Source: Tubiluchus corallicola (Eukaryota > Priapulida > Priapulimorpha > Priapulimorphida > Tubiluchidae). Taken from it: DNA of 64,000 bases. The first letter of the stretch is position 1. Each line of letters begins with the position of its first letter. Location: positions 302,286 through 366,285 of the forward strand of contig JAQGDQ010000220.1 of assembly GCA_030141605.1 (NCBI GenBank), given 5' to 3'. Both the position numbers and the translations under genes were made by a program. The notes under the pieces were generated by a model. That model made no database searches and was not told the origin of the DNA. It saw only the letters and a list, made by a program, of their open reading frames with translations. Below, in pieces: positions 36,240 to 51,200 of this stretch.

Positions 36240-39200
36240 ATGGAAGACAGTGGATTTGACAGCGACCCCAAGCAATCGAACGACATGAATGATGACGACA
36301 AAAGCAGTTGTCCTGAATCAAAGGTAGAGTTGTTTAGTCTGTCAAACCTCTATATACCGCCCACTTTGGGATGTGAAAAGTTGGCGTTATAGCGAGTTTA
36401 ATGTTATAATGAGGTGTGTTAAATTTTGCCATAGTCGAATCAGAAAACAGTCCTGAAGACAAGTGTACACAGGCTAGATCCTCAATTTTCACTCTAAAGG
36501 TAATGAATTAAAAGAAAATTATTAAATTAATCATTAGTGAATTAATGACTAACTCAAAATCAATCATCAAGAACATTTTGTTTACATAAAAAACATGTCT
36601 TATACTCGACTATATACATGTAATAGGCTGTAGGCCAACTGCTTCATTAATCATGTATAAGTAAAAAAAATAAAGTCATAACTACAAATTTCTTGTTGGG
36701 ATTTGCTTGAGTGACTCTTAGAAAACAAGTAAATTTCACCTTTCTCGTGGCGAAGAAAGAAACACGTGTTTTCTTGTCAGTTGTTACTGACAATCAAAAT
36801 ATGCAGATGTCATACATTATTTTACACAACACGTGACGTCTGGTCAGTGTCAGTGATTCGGCGGAGCATATAGCAGCCTCCTTCTGTGGGCATTATATCA
36901 AGAAGTTGCTGGCGTTAGTTGAAACACTTGAGACTGCTGGCGGTATTTCCCCATTGAACACATATATTAATTTGCTTGGCAGATGGCGAGTTTTTTTTAT
37001 ATAAAGTTGAACAGAGCGTTGCGTTCCTGGCCATTTTGCAGGCAGCAAACATGTTTGGCAGTGTGACGGGGTTTGACTGTAGTGGCTATATGTAATCGTA
37101 TAATGCTCGCTCAGTAAAAAAATGTTTTGAAGTATTTGAATAGAATTACGACAAGTGGTGCTTATTTTTATTCATTGACTTTTCTCATTAGGAATATTCA
37201 ATATTCTATTCAATACTGTAAAAGTTATACTGCTAAAGGAAAAAAATGAAGGAAAGAATTTTAAAGTACAGTGTATATCCCAAAAAACTTTCGATACAAA
37301 GTTATATTACTTAGCATGGCGCTTACCGACTTGAGTAATTGGAAAAGTAAATTCTTAGTAATTTGAACTGGTGAAAGGTCACTGACTTACCATCACCCAG
37401 TTTGCACTAATCCACTAAAAAGCCTATCTTTAAACTTATTGACAATTGATGTAAAATAGTTTAAACTATTGCTTAATTAGCAAAGAACGTACTGCAAATG
37501 TACCGATGATTTTTTTCAAACTTTACGCAGTGTTATCTGAATGTGTTTCAAACGACTTGTCATAAAATGCCTGCGCATAATGGTTATCGCTGGAGTTCAA
37601 ATTTACAAGTTTTATATCAGAGTTGCTGCCAATACAAGTTCTGTGCACAATAAGACAGCATGTAAGTGATAGAGAAAATTTCAAGACGAATTTTTTTAGC
37701 TTTATGTAAGCGAAGGATTTTCTTGTGCTTTAAACAAAGACAGGTCTGTGTGAAAATGTTTTCTTGTTACCAGTTGTTATGCATTATGTGACGTTTAACC
37801 TGCGTATATATATTATCATAATAATTATCGTTCATCGTAATGTTTTAATCCGTTGTTGATTGTTTTATTTTATCTCAGCTAGAACCAACATGTCGATCTA
37901 CAGCAACACTCACAACTAAGTTTATCCTTTTCTAGCTGCTTTACTAAACTCTTTGAGACTTTATCTTTAGAACTAAATCAATAGAAACCATTTTCAGTTT
38001 AATCTCTTTAACTTTATAAAATCAAATGCAGGACCAAAAAAAGTTTTGACAAGGTATATATTCAACATTTTTGATTGCTATGCGATATGCAATGTACAAG
38101 TTTGAAGATTTTTTACTTCAATTAGATATTATGAATTTGAAAAGTAGTTAAAAATGCATAGGATATCATTTTATTTTTAGGTAAATGTTGGAGAAACAGA
38201 GGAATTACTAGACGAGTCTGTTCCTAAGATAGGATTCAAGAAAACTTCACCTCTGCAAAGCAGAATAATCGGTAAGCTACACGCATGTTTTGTATTTGTG
38301 TTCATTTAAACTGCTACCTTTATTTATTATTTTCTCAGCATTAGACACATGTAAATAGTATATTTCCACATTTTCCACATGACCATTATTGTCCAGAGTT
38401 TTTAACCTTTTTCGGGCTTTTCATATTTTTTTCGCAGAACTCTGCGCAATATTTTTCCACTAGCTGACTTTGGTATCTCGTCAACAAATTCAACGCCGCC
38501 TCTTAGTTGTTTATGTGGCGCCATTTTCTCTTCTACATGTTTTTCCACCTGCGTCTCCGTCAGCGCCACGTCTTGTTTTTTCACGACAAAAGCCTTCGGT
38601 AATTCCCCTGCAGTTTCATCCAGCACACCAACTACTGCAACGTCTGCGACGTGAGAATGACTGAGGATGTGCGCTTCCAGTTCCGCTGGTGCCACTTGGA
38701 AGCCTTTGAACTTGATGAGTTCCTTAACACGGTCCACTATGAAGAAGCTTCTGCAAGTCACAAAATGAAAGTTATGTTAGTGCGCAGTCAATTTGCGAGT
38801 AACAGGTGTTTCAGATTAAGCATTGGTTCCGTTTCTGTAGTTTCTGTTTCATACTGCTGCTTTAGTTTAGAAGTGAGCCTATAGGTGAAACAAGAAAGAT
38901 AGAATGGTATTAGGTACACCTGGTCTTCGGATGGAAAACTGATGCTAAATAGCTGAATAATCGAGCTAATACTGTCGTTAAAGGAAAAGTCAAGACTGTC
39001 CAAAAGTGAACCTTATTTCAGCACAGCAGGCGCTGCTTAATAGACTCACTTTGGGACAGATGTGTTTTGACCCAATTAACCGACAGATATACTATTACTA
39101 GCATAGAAGCACAAATAGTCAGCTTAATATGCACTGCAAAGGGTTTTGATGAATTTTAGAAACACTGTAAAGGCATTAGCGTATGATAAACGTTCCTGCT

Positions 39201-42200
39201 TACAAAAAATGGCACTTACATGATTGGTTCTACGTAAAAGTCATAAAAACTTTTTGGTCACACACAAGTGTCTTATTTTAAGCATGCGAAGCAAAAATAG
39301 TCGAGTCAATTATGCGGAGTTATTTGAGTCTATTATCGGCAGTTTTTATACACATTTGGATGGAAGATGCCCATACCAGGTGTCAACTAGGCGATACTAT
39401 TAACACATGAGTCTAATAAATGGCGTTTACAGTATTTGAGAAAAATGATAGAAAGTTTCAGCAATAAAATTGTGATAAGGGCCTCATGTAGTAAGTGCAC
39501 TCTCATTCTGATTACTGCCAGTTTGTCATGTATATTACCTTATTTATTATCCTTCCAGCTTTCAACCGCAGTTCAGTCTATTTTTCACTTTTAATTCATC
39601 AAACTAATGCACCACCTATGTCTACATGAATTGTGTGTTGAGAGACGTTGTAAACACTGGATAGTAAACACTTTTCCCATTATTAGTATTATATTCAATT
39701 CATTTAAAAGTTTTTTTACTAACTACGAAGTTGCCAATAGATGAGTAAATACATTCGAAACGATTTCAGCAGATATTGGAAATGCTTCACTGCTGTTCAG
39801 GTAACCTATTTTTTGACGTCTCCACCCGTTTAAAGTATAAAGATAAAAAAGCTGCTTACCCATCTTCACTATAGTATCCAGTATCTCCAGTGTGAAAGAA
39901 TTTGTCATTGTCAATTACCCTATCAGTTTCTGCTTGGTTATTCAAATAACCTTTCATTACTTGTGGTCCACGAATAAGAATTTCGCCTTCAGTGTTGGGT
40001 CCCAGTGGTTCACCAGTTTCAATGTCTATAACCTGTAGACATGAGATATTGTGTTTGCATACAGTAGAGTACTGTGTCCTGAATATCCTTGCTTAACTCT
40101 TGCTTCCCTATAGTTGCTGGCGATTTACTTAAATTTTGCCATCCATTTTTTGGTTTAATGTCGATTGACGATTGTTTCACTCAGTGGCAAATCTTTATTT
40201 TACTTATTAGTGTTTAAAACCACCTGAAACTGTTTCTCTTATATTAGCAACTGTATTATAATAATTATTTCAAAGCCATCACTAGAATAAGCCTTTCGCC
40301 TATAATTATTTTTTATTTAATTCGCATTTACGCTGCTGTCGTAAGACACAATCTGTAATACTGTATAAAATAGAGCAGAAAAATCTCGCTTATACACATT
40401 AAAACCAAAATACATAAAAAGACAAAGAGATCAAAAGCTAACACAGTTAGTAGATATTTTTTTCTTTTTGTAACTAACTTAAGCTACATTAATGCAATGC
40501 CAGAAGTCTTTAGTAAGCTAACAGCCTAAGCGTAACTGACAATTGGCATGCTTGTTTGCTGTGTTGGTTGTCAACATTAAAATGAATGTTGCTAGCTCAT
40601 TACTTAGTCCATATTTGCAGGTGCTGGCACATAGATTCATGGTTGTTTGAACATGGCTAAAGCAATACAGCCAAAACACTAAAATAAAGATGATTTCAAA
40701 ACTAGCCAGGGCACTTGCCTTTAGTGTAGCACTAGCCTATCAGGAATGTCACATATTGTGAACCGAGTGAAATTTTAAGAAATGATGCACAGCTGCTAAA
40801 TAGCAACAATATCATTATTGTTAAATAAAGTGCTGAACCCAGTAAAAGAGTTTCAATTGCAGTGTAGCTGCAATAAATTGAGACAAATTTCTGAAATTTC
40901 AATGCACAAAGTCACAGGCTTGAAGATATAAATACAGTAAAGGTCTTTCGTAATGGTACAAATGCATAGCAGCAAAAACAGTTATGCCGGGCCTTTTGTA
41001 GGACATAATGCAAATGCACGGGTACGTTACACAGACATATCCTAGTAATACTTGACTCGTATATAAATCAAACGTTTTATATATTTTCAGTTGATCACAT
41101 TTATATCTTATTCTTTATTAGACACCAGAAAGTCATTTTTATTGTGCCAAAACATTGCAATAAACATGTTTTGAAATTTAGCATGGGCGCTTGCCTTTTT
41201 GTTCACTATTAAGTCGAAATTTCCAAAGAAATTTTCGGATTGATTTTACTTTGAATTTGTCCTGCAGATCTGTGCGCCTGACAGAAAAAGCAGGAAAATT
41301 GTCTTTTAACATTTTTTTGTTTCATTGGGCTCCTTTCGTTGGACTTAATTGATTGAGAATTCTTGACAAGAGGTGATTCTTACTGCTGAAGGCTCTGTTG
41401 TTTCTCCCGACGCTAATTTAAAAATAATTTGGTCAGTACGTGAATTTGAAGCACTGTCACTCATGCAGTACCAACCCTGTTGTGCAAGTAGTGTTTATTT
41501 TTCACTCAGCATGTGTCGTGCTTAAAAACTGTGTACCATATTCTTGAATGTAATAGTGTATGTGTTTATAAATGTAGAATTAGATGATGATCATCATTCA
41601 TGCTTCCAGCTATTCTATTTAATTCATAGTTTTTTCGGTTCTTTTACTTTATAGAAAATTTAAATAATTTAATTAGATGTTTGTTTCATTGTACACAATA
41701 TTAAAACAATGGTAAAAGTTTTCTGAAGCAGCACCATTCTTAGCTCCGAGCCGCCGCTGGTACTGAATATGTTTTCAATTACAGTATAGTTAGTTGATCT
41801 ACATTTAGTCAAAGTGTATAAGCATTTTTAGTACGGATGTGATTTTTAATTTCGACTAAATTGTCATTATGTTTTGTTTGAAAACATTTTTAAAATGCTT
41901 TTTAATTCTCCGTGCCATGCCATGGTAATCAGACAAAATCATTTTTAACAAAGACTAAGCACAAGGCTTAACACAAAAAAAATATATGAAAACTACCTTT
42001 GCCTCTGTGTTTGGCACTAAATGTCCCACTGATCCGTGCATTGTCTGTTCGTCTGGAACAACCATGGCTCCCGGACTGAGTTCTGTGAGACCGTAACCTT
42101 GCTGGATGGAATCGAGTGTTGGAATCCTTTGGTGTAGCATTTCACTAACTTGACTACCTAATAAATATTTTGTGCTTTTAAAAATAAGTCCTGATTACCG

Positions 42201-45200
42201 GACATTGCGAATGTTACGCTGTAGGAGATACATATTACTGAAAGCTCTCATTACTGTGTATTAATGCTTACTATGTATTAATCAGCTGGTTTTCACTTTG
42301 CGTGTTTCTCCTTTGACCAAGATCAGTTGGGATGCACTGGCTTACAAGTGCTTTTTCTATTATCAAATTACAAGGATCAAATAGACCGCGGTCCATTACT
42401 ACATCTTCTGAATTAGCATCTCATCTTACAGTATTATCTTTGGTAGTAAGATAATATCCGCAATTATCAATACTATATAATAGGCCTTGATGCTGAATCA
42501 GCAGTTCTTGGTTTCATTACAGGTGGATATAGATCAGAGATGTCAGCAAATCTCTTGCAGCAATTCTCAGATTGAATTCCAAGTCAATGGCATCAAGTCT
42601 CATGTCAAGTTGCAAGTCTTTAACATCAAGTCTGAAATCGAGTTTCAAGTCTTTACTGCTCAGCAAGTCTGAAGCCAAATCCCAAGTTTTCAATTCAAGT
42701 CCCACGTCAAATCTCAAATCTAATATTGCCATAAGAATTCTGAGTTTGTAACTTAAATCTAGGAACAGAACAAATTGAATAACTACTGGTTCAATTTCAG
42801 ATTTTCTAATTTGCAGCTAAAACTAAAACTGTTTGATGCAGTAAACCATCAACGACTTGAATCAAATCACTTGGTTGAGTTTCAAGTCAAGTCCAAGTCT
42901 TTCAATTTTGTAACTCGAGTCCAAAAGTCACCGACCCTGATACTCTTGCAATAGGCATGCTATAAAAAATGACTAAAGAAATAAAAAATATGGAGGGTAA
43001 AAAGAAAGGCTTATTTGAAATGCCTCCCATGAAGAAGACTAACAAAAAATGGAGTATCACATCCAGCCCATTACCAGATACTGCACAACTAAGTTAAATT
43101 ACATGTATAAATGGATACCTAATGGAGCTGCTCCAGAATACATTGCTTTTAAGGATGAAAGGTCGTACTTGTCCACTAAGGGATGCTTCAGCAAAAACTG
43201 CACAATAGGTGGCACCACATGTGCATGAGTGATTCTGTATTTCTGTATTGTTTCAAGGAAAGTCTCTGGTTGAAACTGCGGCAACATGTACATACTGGCT
43301 CCGGAATAAATTGTGCACAACTGTACAAAAGCTCCAAATATGTGGAACATTGGAAGCAACCCCATGTAGCGATTCTCACTTCTGAAGTTCCACACACTGG
43401 GAGAGGTAATTTGGCATATATTTGCGATGAGGTTATGATGAGTAAGCATTACTCCTTTTGGAAGTCCAGTCGTGCCCGAGGAATATGGAAGTATGGCCAC
43501 ATCATTCACCGGATCTAATTCTTCATCAAGTTGCACTTCAGCTTCACTGTCGGCCATTAAAGTCTGAAATGGCCTGCACTCCTGGACGTCATCAAAACAG
43601 TAGACCTTCCCCTTCAGACCGGATATTTCTTCTGCTACTTCTGCAACATGATTGTGTGCACCTTTGGCTGTAATGATGTATTTTGCATTTGAGTCTATCA
43701 GCTGTTTCATTATTTCTTCTGGTTTGTAGGCTGGATTGACAGTAGTGACTACCCCGCCAATGGCAGGAGCTGCCAAAAGTGGAATAACATATTCTGCACA
43801 GTTTGTGCTACAGATTGCTAGGGTGTCACCTCTTTTGAAACCCGACAACTTTAAGCCATGTGCAAATTTTTTAACCATAGAGTTTAGCTCGGAGTAGTTA
43901 TACGTTTTTCCGGTCAACGCGTCGACTAAAGCTGTCAAATTACCATGTTTTTTGCAGTTTTGGAGAACAAATTTTGGCATAGATATGTTGTATGGTATCT
44001 CAACGTCCTGGTGTAGGCTGTACAGTATTCCTTTTTCGTTCATTGTGTACGAAGACATCTGAAAAAAGTTGCATCAAACATGTTGAAAACACAGCCACAA
44101 ACACGTTAACTTTTTCTTTTTATGAGATTAAGCTGTTTCAATTAATTTTTCTATGCAAATGAAAATAGTTACTGTAAATGTTAAATTCTTACCTCATGCC
44201 ATAATCTCCATTTTTGCCATTGTCTGTTGAAATATACTTGCTTCAGACTGTGTGGCTTGGAGAGCCCTGAACTCAGGAGCACAGAAAAAGCTGATCTCAT
44301 TGTAGCAATCTCAGGTAACACCACGGTATGTGAATAAATCCTTTGGGTTGCTGTAACACAACCAATATGCCAAAAGTGCTCCTTCAATTAATTAAAGTTG
44401 ATGTTTCACTATGTTAATACTTTGCGTACAAAGTTATATTACTTAACATTATGCTTAAATGTGTCTGAAAAGCTTTGTAATTACAAATGAAAATCTTAAT
44501 AATTTAAAATGTTTGCACGAAGTATCAAAACGGCACTGCATTGCCATCCTAGTGTGCTTACCAAAAAATACATTATTGATCTTATAGACAAGGTACACCA
44601 ATTGTTAGTTAGCGAACTTTATGTAATAATATCTAGACTTGTTTCAAATGACTTACTGTTAAAATGGCTGTGCCTAACTGTCATCACTGGAGTTTAAATT
44701 TACAAGTTTTATACAGCATTACTGCTAATAGCTCTGTATGCAATAAGACTGTATTTAAGTGATATAAAACTTTAGGACGAATTTTTTAAGTATTTATGAA
44801 GAGTACTTTATTGTGCTTTAATAACATTAGTGATTTGATGTCACCTCATGATGAAAGCTTGTATTTTGTGCAGCTGTGATTCAAAAACGAATCTGTTCGA
44901 TCTATTGTCCCATTTGTTAATATATATGTGAGGATAAGCTGCTCCCACATTATTTTCCCATGTTAGCTAAATGAAATGTTTTTGTGATTGGTGTCTATGA
45001 ATAAATTTGCCTTGCCGTAATTAGCTTGCATTTGTCCGTCGTTCAATACTGCAAATCTGCTTACCTTGCCAACCGCTACTGTACAGACAGTATGCATGTG
45101 AATTAGCCCTTACAAGTTTACGTAAGTTTTTTTCATATCTGTATAATATAAAACTGATTTATAATAATTACTCTAACTTATAGTTTGACCATAAAGTTAT

Positions 45201-48200
45201 TTGCAAAGTCAGGATGTGTACTAGTTGCGCGCAAGAGACTAGCGTGCACAAGTCACATTTACAGTTACTGCATATTTAAAACAACCTTTATTTCTCTAAT
45301 TAATATCGTAATTACCCCAATTCTAGGCTGATATCATCCAAAACTAAACTGTCGCAGCACCACTATTATTAAAGTAAACAGTAAACATTTCTTAGTGCTA
45401 TTAAACCGCTGAGGTTTACTATACACACATTGCAGTGGGCCTACTGTACTTTACGCATGCGCACAGCTGGTTAATGCCGGCAGTAGCCGAAGTACAGTGA
45501 GTTTGTAAACAGCTGTAGACTACAGAGGTCGCTATTTGCCAGCTTACACAAGGGCCGGCTTGAATTTGGCCTTGGGGTGAGCCGCAAGAACTAAGAACTC
45601 TTTATCCAGCGATGTAAATTATCAGGTTGTTTGAGACTGCGTATTCTATGAGGTCTCTCCTGCGTTTTTCATGAAGAAGGTGAAGAATATCCCATTGAGC
45701 TCTTTGACGTAGCAGTTTAATGCTTAATGTACGTGTGATTTAGATGCTGCTATATTACTCATTGCTATGCTGCGTTATGCAAATTAGTCCAGAATGCGAA
45801 GCACTGGGTTACTCGTTTATTGAGCTTTTTCTGTCCAGCTGCCTGGGTGTATCATTTAAAACGCCATTTAATGTTGTCATGGTTCTTTTATTTGTGAAGA
45901 TGTCATTTAGAATGCCATTTATCGTTGCCATGGATCTGTTTTTTGTAAAAAGTAGAATATGAAGTTACTTGATTGTGATGTCACATGATAAAAAACTTAT
46001 TACATGAACAGCGAGAATTAGAAGCATATCTTGGCAAAATAGACGAGTTTATAGATTTGCTTCACAAGCGTTGAGTTTCCCAAAAATTCACACTGTAGGG
46101 CAGGAAATATTAGAGCACACCCCTTTTGCTAGTTTCTTTGTACTGTAGTGCCTTCTCTTTATTTCCTTCTCTTTCTCCGTCATTCGCTTATTATTACAAT
46201 ACCGTTGTTGTTATTAGCAGTAGTTACCTTTAGTAGCTGTTATTATTACTAGTTCACTGTTTGGTGTAATTAGTCTGTGGGAAAAAATACTCTCACACAG
46301 ATTCATTTTACAGTACACTTTTTTGTGGTATTAAGTTAGTCTGTGTTGCACTGCGCAGCCTAGGTCTTGAATACAGGAAACAAAGGACTGTGGAATCTGG
46401 CTGCCAACTTTGTACGTGCATTAATGGCTCAGGGAAACGAACACGGCACGACTTTTGCGACGAACACAATGATACGCACACTGGATGCAGACTGCAAATG
46501 GAATACAACGCAATTGTACCTGGCGTTGCCGGAAATCATAGCAAAATACCAAGAAGAGTTCAATGGCAAGCCAGATGATGAAGAAACGTCCAGCTCCAAG
46601 TCTGAGCCAGTGTTGTTCCGATTGTTTTTTCGGGTTCAGAACATTGCTTGTATGAGCCCGCTGAAGAAGATTCTGATTGAAAAGCAAAACATTGTTACTG
46701 TCATTTCAATTAAATTGAAAATAAACTTCATATTGGAATGAAAAAAGTCTATGAAATTAGTCTGTGTGGAAAATTAGTCTAGTATTAGCAGTAGTCCTAC
46801 TTGTAATGTCTCTCACCCTATCTCTGTCTCACACACTCAGTTTTTCTCTGCCTTGACTCTCTTTCCTTGACTCCTGCAATTTTACTTTCTTATGTTTCTT
46901 ACTGAAGCTGTAATAACAGATCTTTGCAATTTGGCCCTTATATACTAATAGCTGTGAAAAACCCAAGGCTTGTGTCTCACAGTCATATAGCAAAACAAAG
47001 AGTTGTTTACTCACAAAAATGAGATTTTCGTGGGTTGACCAGTTAGCAAAAGATCATGGCTTCCTCTGACAGGGGAAAATGTGGCTTCATTTGATTAATC
47101 AATTAATTTTGTGATTACACAAAATTGTGTAGCACTTGTCCAGTACATGTTCCCACAAAAGGCTTTCTTGTGTACATGTTCCCAAAAAAGGCTTTTATTT
47201 AGGTGAAATAGTGACAGCTGACTAATGGTCAAGTTTATCTTGTGTCCACTTATGATTGGCATTTTCTTGTCTTGGGCATAAATCTATGTACTCATCGTGC
47301 TCTATATGCTGGCATAAAATATTTTCTTTTGTTCAAATTTTGCATTAGAGCTTTAATTTTTGTTTTTATCTGACCTCTGACCTTTCATAATTGGTTACAG
47401 AATGTAAGAAAATTCATATTTTTCAAAATTGGTTTCTGTCCAGGCTGTTCAGCAACTTTATTTGTGCTCAAATTTTGCATTAAACTTCTGCTGGTCTCTG
47501 GTCTAAATGTAACTTAGTGGCATTGCTAATAAGGGAGCAAGGGGAGCAATCTCTGCTCCAAGTACATTTTTCAAAATTGGTGCCTTTTTAACAGTGCCAA
47601 AGCTCATTCATTGTGTTTGCATTTTACGTTTAAAATCTAAATAATAAAATCTAAATCTCTTTATTATGTTTTGAGATTGATGAGCTTATTGTAAAACTTT
47701 CTTGCGCTTTAATTTTAACTACGAAATAACAATTATGCACTTTAAAACTGTATATTCCTTATGTTTTGTTTTTAAACACAAAATGGTTTTGGTATGTGCT
47801 TGTTCCCCCTAACTTTAAAACCTGGCTATGCCCTGGAAATAGCTCATCATTTTTCAGACTGGAGCAGCTAATAGAGACTGGTTTTTATTTGTTTTCAGAA
47901 AAAAAGAAAAGAGAGGGAAGAGTGCCTCATGCCGGTGTGATTCGTGATACTCAACCAAAACCAGGTGGACTTATTCTTCCCAGAAACAGGTCTGAGTCTT
48001 CCGCTGTTCTTCACGTACATTAAACTGCAAAAGGCTCTGCAGTCGAGTAGCTCCCGTTTTCTGTAACGGAAGCAGAGCACTTTCATTACCAGTGACAACT
48101 TTTTACGATTTAAGACAACTTAAATCGGAAGGAGTTTACAACTCCCACACAATTTAAATACCCTAATCCTAACCATAACTCTAACACTAATCCAACCCTA

Positions 48201-51200
48201 ACCCTGACTGAACTCTAACCTTAGTCCTTATCCTAACCTTAACCCTAGTCCTAACTAACGCTAATCAGTTTCACAAGCTAATTTTTTATGTGTGGGGAAT
48301 TGTAAAATTTAGCCCTTAAATCATTTAACATTGGCCCTGCTGTAATGAAAGTTTTTATCGTGTAGTAATTAAGAACAACATGCCGTTACTGTTTGTTAGG
48401 CGCTAGCATGCAGGGAGATCGCAATTCTGTTGATCAGGTTGTTAAATCCACTTTAAAAAATAGGAATTGAACAGCAACCTATAACACATTTGTATAAAAC
48501 TAGGCCTGCAAAGGGAGCGCAGGTTATCATTAATGATGAATGTCATCCTGGTAATAAATTTTTTGAAATGCTTCCCACTGTCTGCAGACAGTGTTCACTT
48601 AATGCTAAAACCACAAGGACTTTAAATTCTTTCTATCCTGTTGCTGTTCGAACTATTAACAGTAAATTTCAGTAAATTTGCGATATTCTCTATATCACTG
48701 TTTATAGCTTATTAGCACTCACGTAACAATTGATTATTTAACGACGACTGTTGTTTTCTTTTGTTGTAGTACGTAAACCTGCACAAATTTCATTATATTA
48801 TAATGCAATGGCAATAAATTGCTTATTTACTTGCTTCGAAGTGCAGTTGAAACAAGTTAAAATAAATATTTAAAGTCCAGGAAAGTGTTCGGACAGGCTC
48901 CATGTATTGGGTATGATCCTGCACCATATTGTGCCAAGGATTCGGGTTTCAAAATGTTCATCATCATCACATGCCCGTTACGTCTATTGTAGAATAAGTA
49001 TTTTCACCATTCCTGCTATTGATAATGATCGTGAAAAGGTCAAAGGTTAAGTGTACCTAGTTAGAACCTTGCCTAGTTAATTTTTCTTGTTCCCAAGAAA
49101 GATTTGCTAGTAAATCGCTCTATGCATAATAAAGTCAAATCCATGTAAAGCAACTGAAATCACTGAATTGACGTGGTACACACCTTTGCTTTACCCACGC
49201 ATCACGTGACGGTTGTAGTTAAGATGCATTACTTTGGTACACTTAACCTTTGACTTACAGCAACTGTGAAACTGTTAAAAGGCTTATTGCAAAATTAAAG
49301 AACGGAAGTGGTGCTGATAAACGACTGGGCACTGGCACAGTAGTGCCTAGTTTTTTTGCTGGATTACTGTCGTATTTACCTGCCTCGAGTCAGATTTCCG
49401 TTGGTGCTACAACTTTTTCGTTGTGGTCAATTATCTAGCTGACTTGCGAATGCGTCTTTGTTTTCTTTTATTAATTATGGACAGGGAGTTTGAGATCAAT
49501 GTGTATTTTTCCTTTACTTAAAAGAAGGAAAAAGCAAATTTTATTTGAAATATTTTGTGTGTGAGAAGGGTTAGGATACCAAACTCGTAATTTACAGCTT
49601 GGAATGCTAAGTGAATGAAAAAGTTTAACCGGTCAACTTGCGCAGTATGTAAAATTTTACAGTTTTAAATAGTAACCCGCTTGTTCACACACGCAGTTGC
49701 TCTAGATCAAATGTTAAGTGTGCCACAGCAATGCGTCTTAATTACAACCGTCATGTGATGCGTGGGTAAAGCAAGGCCGTCTGCCACTTCAGTTCATTGA
49801 CTTCAGTCGTTTTACATGGACTTTACTTAATTAAGCATTAATTTGTGAGTAGAGTGACTTACTAGCAGGATTTTGCTTTGGAACAAGAAAAAAGGAACTA
49901 GGTAAGGTACTAGCTAGCCGTTAAAACATGTTAAAAGTGTTACAACAGCATGAGCTGCAAGGTATATGTTGTCTGGTATACTTAACCTTTGACCTTTTTA
50001 TGATCATCATCAATCGCTGGAACTGTGAAAAGGTTTATTGATAACTATCTCGTAGTATTCCTAAAAAGTTTTCTGTAATTAGGTCATTTTTAAGTATCAG
50101 TGAAATTATAGCCATGAAGCTCATGATTGAAGGATATTTTATTATTTTCGCAGGTTGTCAGTTCCAGGCAAGGGTACGTCAACAGACATTCGCCCAGACG
50201 AACAGCCATTGGTCACATGGCAGTCTGAAAGGTAGCCATTTTTAGTCTGTTCTGTCAACTTCTGGGTATCCTATTGCAGTGACATTTGTCCCGAATGTTG
50301 ACTATTGACCCATATAGACTTGAGTATCTCCTAGCTGTTGATCACTGTTACGTACAATGCTGAATGTTTGTCTGAAAACAGACTGAGTTGTCTGAATGTT
50401 TGAAGACAAGTCAAGTTCGCCCAAGACTGTATTAAAGGAAAAGCTAAGCCTTTTAGCAGGTTAGGCTTATTTCAGTGTTCTTGAAAAATGTCAGAAGGAT
50501 TTAGTAGTAAAACTGCAATAAACGCCTCGGTTAAGTAGTAAAATCACTTTAAAATCGCGATCACTTCATGCTTTGGTGCTCTCATTTTCAATGCTCATTC
50601 TTCTTCCAACGGCGTCATTCGTCCTGAAGAAAAGTAGCATACTGTCAACCTTCGTCAAAAGTTTTTACAAAAAATGAGATAGGTAATTTGTAATATTTTT
50701 GCAAAATATTACAAATTTTGCTTACGGAAATCACGACAAAGTTAAGAAAAGTCACGAAGTCTCCCATTTACGTCGTGATTTTTAAGTGAATGGCGGCAAC
50801 CATCATGCCAGAAAAGTTCTATTCAGAGGTAGTATATTTTAAACTTATGCTTTATAGGCAGCTTGTTGCTAATCTCTTTAGTATGTTTTTCTAAATAAAC
50901 CTAACATGCTGAGTGACTTGTTCTTTCATTTAAGCAATGTAAATACATATTTATCGGACCCATTCGAAGAATGGAGCCAAAGTGGTCAGCCTGTTATCAT
51001 TTTTGGTTGTGAATGCCGTCAAACATCAGATCACAGGTGTGGTTGCGGTTGTGCCATCTATCTTGTTGAATGTTCAGAAGGAAGCGGTTCAAGCTATCTA
51101 TGATAGATTGTTGTTGGACATAGTCCAAAAATGTCGCCCAAGTGGTCACTCCAGTCGTGTATCGCCACTGTCATTGTTGTAGACACAAAAAATGTCAAAC

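Noticed and set aside
42487-42732. Overlapping heptad-like proteins on both strands
   Set aside because: They come from the CAAGTCT-rich low-complexity repeat.
38402-44300. True luciferase
   Set aside because: The motifs are common to all luciferase-like acyl-CoA synthetases; nothing in the sequence shows light emission, and most animal members are CoA ligases.
48160-48265. Chromosome end
   Set aside because: Exons of FAM219 continue on both sides, so the tract is internal.
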